From contig NZ_LFXJ01000002.1 of NCBI RefSeq assembly GCF_001183605.1, positions 426,375 through 490,374 on the forward strand: 64,000 bases of DNA, read 5' to 3'. This DNA is from Lysinibacillus xylanilyticus (GTDB lineage: Bacteria > Bacillota > Bacilli > Bacillales_A > Planococcaceae). This document shows, one piece after another, positions 59,877 through 64,000 of this stretch. How positions within the stretch are numbered: position 1 is the first letter of the stretch; every line of letters starts with the position of its first letter. The notes under the pieces are model-generated. The model did no database searches, had not been told where the DNA came from, and was given only the letters and a program-made list of their open reading frames with translations. The position numbers and the translations under genes were made by a program.

Positions 59877-62051
59877 GTGGAACAAAAGCAAATTTTACAG
59901 CTCATTGCAAAGGATGTAGCTATTAAGCCAGGTCAAGCTGATGCTGTTATTAAATTATTAGAAGAAGGAAACACCGTGCCATTCATTGCACGTTATCGAA
60001 AAGAAGCTACTGGATCCCTTGATGAGGTACAGATTAAAGCTGTAGAGGATCGTTATCACTACATACAGCAGCTTGAACAACGCAAAGAAGAGGTTATACG
60101 ATTAATTCAGGAACAAGATAAACTAACACCTGAATTAGAACAAGCTATTCAAGCTGCAACTGTTTTACAGCGTGTAGAGGATTTATATCGACCTTATAAA
60201 CAAAAACGCCGAACAAAGGCGACTATAGCGAAAGAAAAAGGGTTAGAACCTCTTGCGGATCTTCTATTAGAATATCGTAGCGATGCTTTAGAACAATTAG
60301 CAAGGGCTTTCGTAGATGCGGAGAAAGTTGCCAATGTAGAGGATGCGTTAGCTGGGGCTCGAGATATTTTAGCCGAGCGCTTTGCTGATGAAGCGGCAAT
60401 CCGTGAAAAAATTCGTACGTATTCTTGGAAAGATGGAGTACTCGTTACTAGTGTCAAGAATGCAGAGGCAGACGAAAAAAACGTTTTCGAAATGTATTAC
60501 GAATATGAAGAGCCTGTAAATCGTATTGTCCCACACCGTATTTTAGCTGTAAATCGTGGTGAGAAAGAGGAAATCTTAAAAGTAGCAATTCAAGTACCAA
60601 TAGATCGAGTGTTGATGATTATGTGGAAGGAATGGATTCCTGCTACAGGTTCTTCACCAGCAATTGCCGAAGTGAAGCTAGCGATAGAGGATTCGTACAA
60701 GCGTTTAATTCAGCCTTCAATAGAACGAGAGTTACGAAATGAACTTACAGAAAAGGCAGAGACGCAGGCTATCCACATTTTCTCTGAGAATTTACGTAAT
60801 CTTTTATTACAGCCTCCAATGAAAGGGAAGTATGTTTTGGGTGTTGATCCGGCGTACCGTACAGGTTGTAAATTAGCTGTGGTAGATGAAACTGGGAAAA
60901 TGCTAGAGGTTACAGCCATTTATCCACATCCGCCAAAGCCAGATGTAGCAAAATCAAAAGCAGTTGTAAAAGAGATTTTAGCAAAATACCCAATAACTAT
61001 AATTGCTATTGGTAATGGTACTGCCTCACGCGAAACAGAACAATTTATAGCGGATATATTGAATGAGCTTGCAACTGATACGGCCTATGTTATTGTCAAT
61101 GAAGCAGGGGCATCTGTTTATTCAGCGTCTGAAATTGCCCGTGCAGAGTTTCCTGATTTACAGGTAGAACAGCGTAGTGCGGTTTCTATTGCGCGTCGTT
61201 TACAAGATCCGTTGTCGGAGTTAGTAAAAATTGAGCCAAAAGCAGTTGGAGTAGGTCAATATCAGCATGATGTCTCTCAAAAGAAATTGACGGGGTCCTT
61301 AACATTTATAGTAGAGACAGCCGTTAACCAAGTTGGTGTTGATGTTAATACTGCCTCAGCTTCGCTACTGCAATACGTTTCTGGATTATCTAAAACGGTT
61401 GCGGAGAATATTGTGAAGGTACGAGAGGAAACTGGACAATTTACTACACGTGCTCAGCTAAAGAAAATTCCGCGACTTGGTGCTAAAACGTATGAACAAG
61501 CAATTGGTTTCTTACGTGTTCCAGGAGCAAAAAATGCATTTGACGCTACGGGCATTCACCCTGAAAGTTATAGTGTAGCCGAGCAGGTTTTAGAGGTAGC
61601 ACAGATTGATAAAAAAGAGCTTGGGACGCAGAAGGCAGAGGTGGCCATTGCAGAACTAGATGTAGAAAAATTAAGTGGAGTTTTAGATATTGGAGTTGTC
61701 ACAATACAGGATATTGTTGATACATTAATGAAACCAAGTCGCGATCCACGTGATGCATTCCCTCAGCCTCTACTGAAAACAGATGTATTAAAAATGGAAG
61801 ATTTACAAGTTGGGATGGAATTGCAAGGTACAGTGAGAAACGTAGTTGATTTCGGAGCATTTGTAGATATTGGAGTGAAGCAGGACGGGCTTGTGCACAT
61901 TTCAAAATTACAAAAAAGACGTATTAAACATCCATTAGAGGTTGTTGCTCTCGGTGACATTGTGACGGTTTGGGTAGAACAAATAGATGTCAATAAAGGG
62001 CGCATTTCACTAACAATGCTACCTCCTAAAGATCAAACTATCGAAGGGTGA
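59877..62051 (+). CDS. tex: Transcription accessory protein Tex
   Basis: About 724 aa nucleic-acid-binding protein: N-terminal helical Tex domain (LLEEGNTVPFIARYRKEATGSLDEVQI), YqgF/RuvX-like nuclease fold (VLGVDPAYRTGCKLAVVDETG), helix-hairpin-helix region (NTASASLLQYVSGLSKTVAENIV, LKKIPRLGAKTYEQAIGFLRV) and a C-terminal S1 domain (GMELQGTVRNVVDFGAFVDIGVKQDGLVHIS). GTG 59877 has AAAAGGTAGTG upstream and gives an N-terminus like other Tex proteins; the frame is open from ATG 59850. Confidence 0.95.
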   Translation: MEQKQILQLIAKDVAIKPGQADAVIKLLEEGNTVPFIARYRKEATGSLDEVQIKAVEDRYHYIQQLEQRKEEVIRLIQEQDKLTPELEQAIQAATVLQRVEDLYRPYKQKRRTKATIAKEKGLEPLADLLLEYRSDALEQLARAFVDAEKVANVEDALAGARDILAERFADEAAIREKIRTYSWKDGVLVTSVKNAEADEKNVFEMYYEYEEPVNRIVPHRILAVNRGEKEEILKVAIQVPIDRVLMIMWKEWIPATGSSPAIAEVKLAIEDSYKRLIQPSIERELRNELTEKAETQAIHIFSENLRNLLLQPPMKGKYVLGVDPAYRTGCKLAVVDETGKMLEVTAIYPHPPKPDVAKSKAVVKEILAKYPITIIAIGNGTASRETEQFIADILNELATDTAYVIVNEAGASVYSASEIARAEFPDLQVEQRSAVSIARRLQDPLSELVKIEPKAVGVGQYQHDVSQKKLTGSLTFIVETAVNQVGVDVNTASASLLQYVSGLSKTVAENIVKVREETGQFTTRAQLKKIPRLGAKTYEQAIGFLRVPGAKNAFDATGIHPESYSVAEQVLEVAQIDKKELGTQKAEVAIAELDVEKLSGVLDIGVVTIQDIVDTLMKPSRDPRDAFPQPLLKTDVLKMEDLQVGMELQGTVRNVVDFGAFVDIGVKQDGLVHISKLQKRRIKHPLEVVALGDIVTVWVEQIDVNKGRISLTMLPPKDQTIEG

Positions 62052-62105
62052 CGTCCGCCAGAGGCTTTATCTTCATTCAACAGGTGTTTGGACAACTATT
62101 GATAA
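62049..62105 (+). repeat. Family-B fragment B18 overlapping the tex end
   Basis: TGACGTCCGCCAGAGGCTTT resembles the reverse family-B end at 52422, followed by CAACAGGTGTTTGGAC. Confidence 0.5.
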
Positions 62106-62214
62106 AGAACCACTTCCTTATTCATCTCACTAACTTTAGAGGAGAGAGTTTTCGGCTGAAAGAAGATAAAGTGAAACTTTTAATCAGAGGGGTCTTCATC
62201 TATCTATTGAGTAT

Positions 62215-62357
62215 TAATCTTCAGCAATCAGGCTTTTACGGACGGTTTATCTCCAACCTAACTTCATTGCTTTTGCTGGATTTTGAGTTGGAAGTCGTAT
62301 AACTGCCGCATCGCTTTCGATATAAACAAATTACTGCCTGTTAATACAGGATAAATT
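62215..62357 (+). repeat. Third-family repeat, copy C3
   Basis: AGCAATCAGGCTTTTACGGA at the left, matching AATCGGGCGTTTTCGGGC of C2, and TTACTGCCTGTTAATACAGG then ATAAATTAATA at the right. The 84-codon ORF across this gap has no ribosome site and is rejected. Confidence 0.5.
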
Positions 62358-62395
62358 AATACCACACTGTCTATACTAAGCAGTGTGGTATTCTT
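62358..62395 (+). terminator. Hairpin following repeat C3
   Basis: 12 bp stem AATACCACACTG/CAGTGTGGTATT, weak T tract. As with copy C2, a strong hairpin directly follows the repeat. Confidence 0.6.
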
Positions 62396-62416
62396 GTTGT
62401 TAGAGGTGATATAGAT

Positions 62417-62887
62417 ATGAACAATGAGGAACTACAAAATCTCGTTAGTCGAATATCATTAGAAAGTTTTCAGAAGCCATTTATGCATAGAGCATATTTT
62501 AATTCAAGGTTACGTTCAACAGGTGGACGTTACCTTTTACAATCACACAATATTGAAGTTAATCTAAAAGCTTATGAATTGTATGGTATTAGCGAGGTAG
62601 AAGGTATAGTTCGACACGAATTATGCCATTATCATTTACACTTGGAGGGCAAAGGGTATCAGCATCGAGATAAAGATTTTCGAGATCTTTTAGTAAAAGT
62701 GAATGCTCCTCGTTTTTGCTCAGTATTGCAAATCCCTAAAACATCTCAAAAAAAACAACGTCGACTTTATACATATACGTGTGTAAAATGCGAACAATTA
62801 TATGTAAGAAAAATTAGAATGAATGTAGAGAAATACCGCTGTAGCAAGTGTCTAGGACATTTGAAACTAATAGAACAAAAAAAATAA
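62417..62887 (+). CDS. SprT-like zinc metalloprotein (YdcK family)
   Basis: 156 aa. HELCHYHLHLEGKGYQHRDKDF is the HExxH-type zinc site of SprT proteins, and a C-terminal zinc ribbon has CVKCEQLY and CSKCLGHL. The B. subtilis counterpart YdcK occupies the same place between tex and the tRNA cluster. Protease activity is plausible but unproven for bacterial members. AGAGGTG ribosome site. Confidence 0.9.
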   Translation: MNNEELQNLVSRISLESFQKPFMHRAYFNSRLRSTGGRYLLQSHNIEVNLKAYELYGISEVEGIVRHELCHYHLHLEGKGYQHRDKDFRDLLVKVNAPRFCSVLQIPKTSQKKQRRLYTYTCVKCEQLYVRKIRMNVEKYRCSKCLGHLKLIEQKK

Positions 62888-62897
62888 TAAAAAAGGG

Positions 62898-62926
62898 TTG
62901 ACGTTTGCTGTAGGTGTCTCTATAAT
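62898..62926 (+). promoter_or_regulatory. Promoter of the tRNA cluster
   Basis: TTGACG (62898-62903), 17 bp, TATAAT (62921-62926); strong sigma-A match about 45 bp before the first tRNA. Confidence 0.88.
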
Positions 62927-62969
62927 AATAAAAGTCGACAAGATAACGACGACAAAATATATGAATTAT

Positions 62970-63046
62970 TCCGAAGTAGCTCAGTTGGTAGTAGCACCTG
63001 ACTGTTAATCAGGTTGTCGCAGGTTCGAGTCCTGCCTTCGGAGCCA
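62970..63046 (+). tRNA. tRNA-Asn (GTT)
   Basis: Acceptor TCCGAAG/CTTCGGA, anticodon loop CTGTTAA, encoded CCA. Confidence 0.96.
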
Positions 63047-63047
63047 T

Positions 63048-63119
63048 GGCCCCTTGGTCAAGCGGTTAAGACACCGCCCTTTCACGGCGGTAACACGGGT
63101 TCGAATCCCGTAGGGGTCA
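63048..63119 (+). tRNA. tRNA-Glu (TTC)
   Basis: Acceptor GGCCCCT/AGGGGTC, anticodon loop CTTTCAC. CCA is not encoded. Confidence 0.95.
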
Positions 63120-63155
63120 TTTCATTAGTTTAATTCATAAAAATATAGTAACATT

Positions 63156-63231
63156 GGTCCCGTGGTGTAGCGGTTAACATGCCTGCCTGTCACGCAGGAG
63201 ATCGCCGGTTCGATCCCGGTCGGGACCGCCA
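63156..63231 (+). tRNA. tRNA-Asp (GTC)
   Basis: Acceptor GGTCCCG/CGGGACC, anticodon loop CTGTCAC, encoded CCA. Confidence 0.96.
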
Positions 63232-63235
63232 TTTT

Positions 63236-63310
63236 TGGGGTATAGCCAAGCGGTAAGGCAACGGATTTTGATTCCGTCATGCCTAGGTTCGAATCCTAGT
63301 ACCCCAGCCA
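63236..63310 (+). tRNA. tRNA-Gln (TTG)
   Basis: Acceptor TGGGGTA/TACCCCA, anticodon loop TTTTGAT, encoded CCA. Confidence 0.95.
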
Positions 63311-63325
63311 TTCATTTCTTAATTT

Positions 63326-63398
63326 GAGCCATTAGCTCAGTTGGTAGAGCATCTGACTTTTAATCAGAGGGTCGAAGGTTCGAGTCCTTCATGGCTCA
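63326..63398 (+). tRNA. tRNA-Lys (TTT)
   Basis: Acceptor GAGCCAT/ATGGCTC, anticodon loop CTTTTAA. CCA is not encoded. Confidence 0.95.
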
Positions 63399-63418
63399 TC
63401 TTTTTCAAGAAAAAAAGG

Positions 63419-63446
63419 TTGACTTTTCGGGTTAGCGTAGTATAAT
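63419..63446 (+). promoter_or_regulatory. Internal promoter before tRNA-Leu
   Basis: TTGACT (63419-63424), 16 bp, TATAAT (63441-63446), between tRNA-Lys and tRNA-Leu. Confidence 0.75.
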
Positions 63447-63466
63447 AAGAAAGTTCCCAATCGAAT

Positions 63467-63552
<86 letters not shown>

Positions 63553-63578
63553 AGTCAATTTATGAATATATATAATAT

Positions 63579-63655
<77 letters not shown>

Positions 63656-63676
63656 TTTTAAATAAATATTATTTTC

Positions 63677-63750
63677 GCGGGTGTAGTTTAATGGTAAAAC
63701 CTCAGCCTTCCAAGCTGATGTCGTGAGTTCGATTCTCATCACCCGCTCCA
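63677..63750 (+). tRNA. tRNA-Gly (TCC)
   Basis: Acceptor GCGGGTG/CACCCGC, anticodon loop CTTCCAA, encoded CCA. Confidence 0.96.
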
Positions 63751-63759
63751 AAAAAACTG

Positions 63760-63788
63760 TTGACATTCATATTCTTATGTAGTATGAT
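63760..63788 (+). promoter_or_regulatory. rRNA operon promoter
   Basis: TTGACA (63760-63765), 17 bp, TATGAT (63783-63788), followed by a GTCGCTTTAAAGCGAC dyad and the leader piece CCTTGAAAACTGAAC typical of bacillus rrn leaders. Confidence 0.88.
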
Positions 63789-63950
63789 ATAGAAGTTGTC
63801 GCTTTAAAGCGACGTAATGAACCTTGAAAACTGAACAAGCAAAACGTAATCAATAAAGTTTTTAGTAACTGACCTTGAGTTGGTGAACGAAACAAAATTT
63901 TGGACATCAAATATGATGCCAGCAAAACAATTTGAGCTAATCAAATTTCT

Positions 63951-64000
63951 TTTATGGAGAGTTTGATCCTGGCTCAGGACGAACGCTGGCGGCGTGCCTA
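63951..64000 (+). rRNA. 16S rRNA, 5' end (runs off window)
   Basis: TTTATGGAGAGTTTGATCCT, then GGCTCAGGACGAACGCTGGC, the conserved start of 16S rRNA; only about 50 bases are present. Confidence 0.97.

Noticed and set aside
62048..62302. 84-codon ORF after tex
   Set aside because: No ribosome site; overlaps two repeat remnants.

Overview
The window looks like a chromosomal segment of a low-GC Gram-positive, spore-former-type bacillus, most likely Lysinibacillus or a close Planococcaceae relative. The reasons are AT-rich DNA, strong AGGAGG-type ribosome sites, many GTG/TTG starts, an SLH-anchored wall enzyme, and gene order close to the Bacillus subtilis acpS-ydcC-alr-ndoAI-ndoA-rsb-sigB-tex-ydcK-tRNA-rrn region. 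Genus assignment is inference; I ran no search.

Layout. Bases 1-2900: the end of a threonine operon (thrC-thrB, minus strand; thrB runs off the window) divergent from a niacin-type permease. 3600-13000: an RpiR regulator, a DUF7662-GNAT fusion, Mn-pyrophosphatase, a FAD/Rieske oxidoreductase, a DsbA-family protein, an azoreductase behind a near-perfect MhqR-type operator, and an SLH-anchored 5'-nucleotidase. 13000-27300: a decayed YceI/DUF2500 remnant, an HxlR regulator, murB, exoA, a membrane-anchored penicillin-acylase-family Ntn hydrolase, a cadC-cadA metal efflux operon, a ComFB-like protein, mntR, cvfB, a DUF1002 protein and small proteins. 27300-41260: MFS pumps, a CoA-transferase with a neighbouring LytTR regulator, an AraC regulator, yidC2, a D,D-carboxypeptidase, cardiolipin synthase, a YwqG-like protein and rodA. 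41700-62900: an unrecognised protein, ddl-murF, an esterase, cshA, ydbS and a frameshifted ydbT, a rhomboid protease, acpS-ydcC-alr, the EndoAI/EndoA toxin pair, rsbT-rsbU-rsbV-rsbW-sigB, tex and an SprT-like gene. 62970-64000: eight tRNAs, an rRNA promoter and the first bases of 16S rRNA.

How the genes work together. Envelope building recurs: murB, ddl, murF, alr, rodA, the VanY-type carboxypeptidase, cls and yidC2. Stress functions cluster near the right end: EndoAI/EndoA, then the RsbT/U/V/W partner-switching module with a clear sigma-B promoter before rsbV. Genes for the stressosome scaffold (rsbR, rsbS) and the feedback phosphatase (rsbX) are absent from the positions they occupy in B. 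subtilis.

The most unusual content is not protein coding. Nearly every longer intergenic gap holds a copy or remnant of modular repeats. Family A has imperfect inverted ends built on GTTGATT...CTGGGCG. Family B starts TTTAACTTCTTTCAGC and ends with an ATTATGCCGAGGCATAAT palindrome. Both carry a shared 35-36 bp module with core GCGAAAGCGAAGC, which forms tandem arrays of up to six copies (34083-34285). Five family-B copies begin exactly on the TAA stop codon of the gene upstream. A smaller third family is also present.
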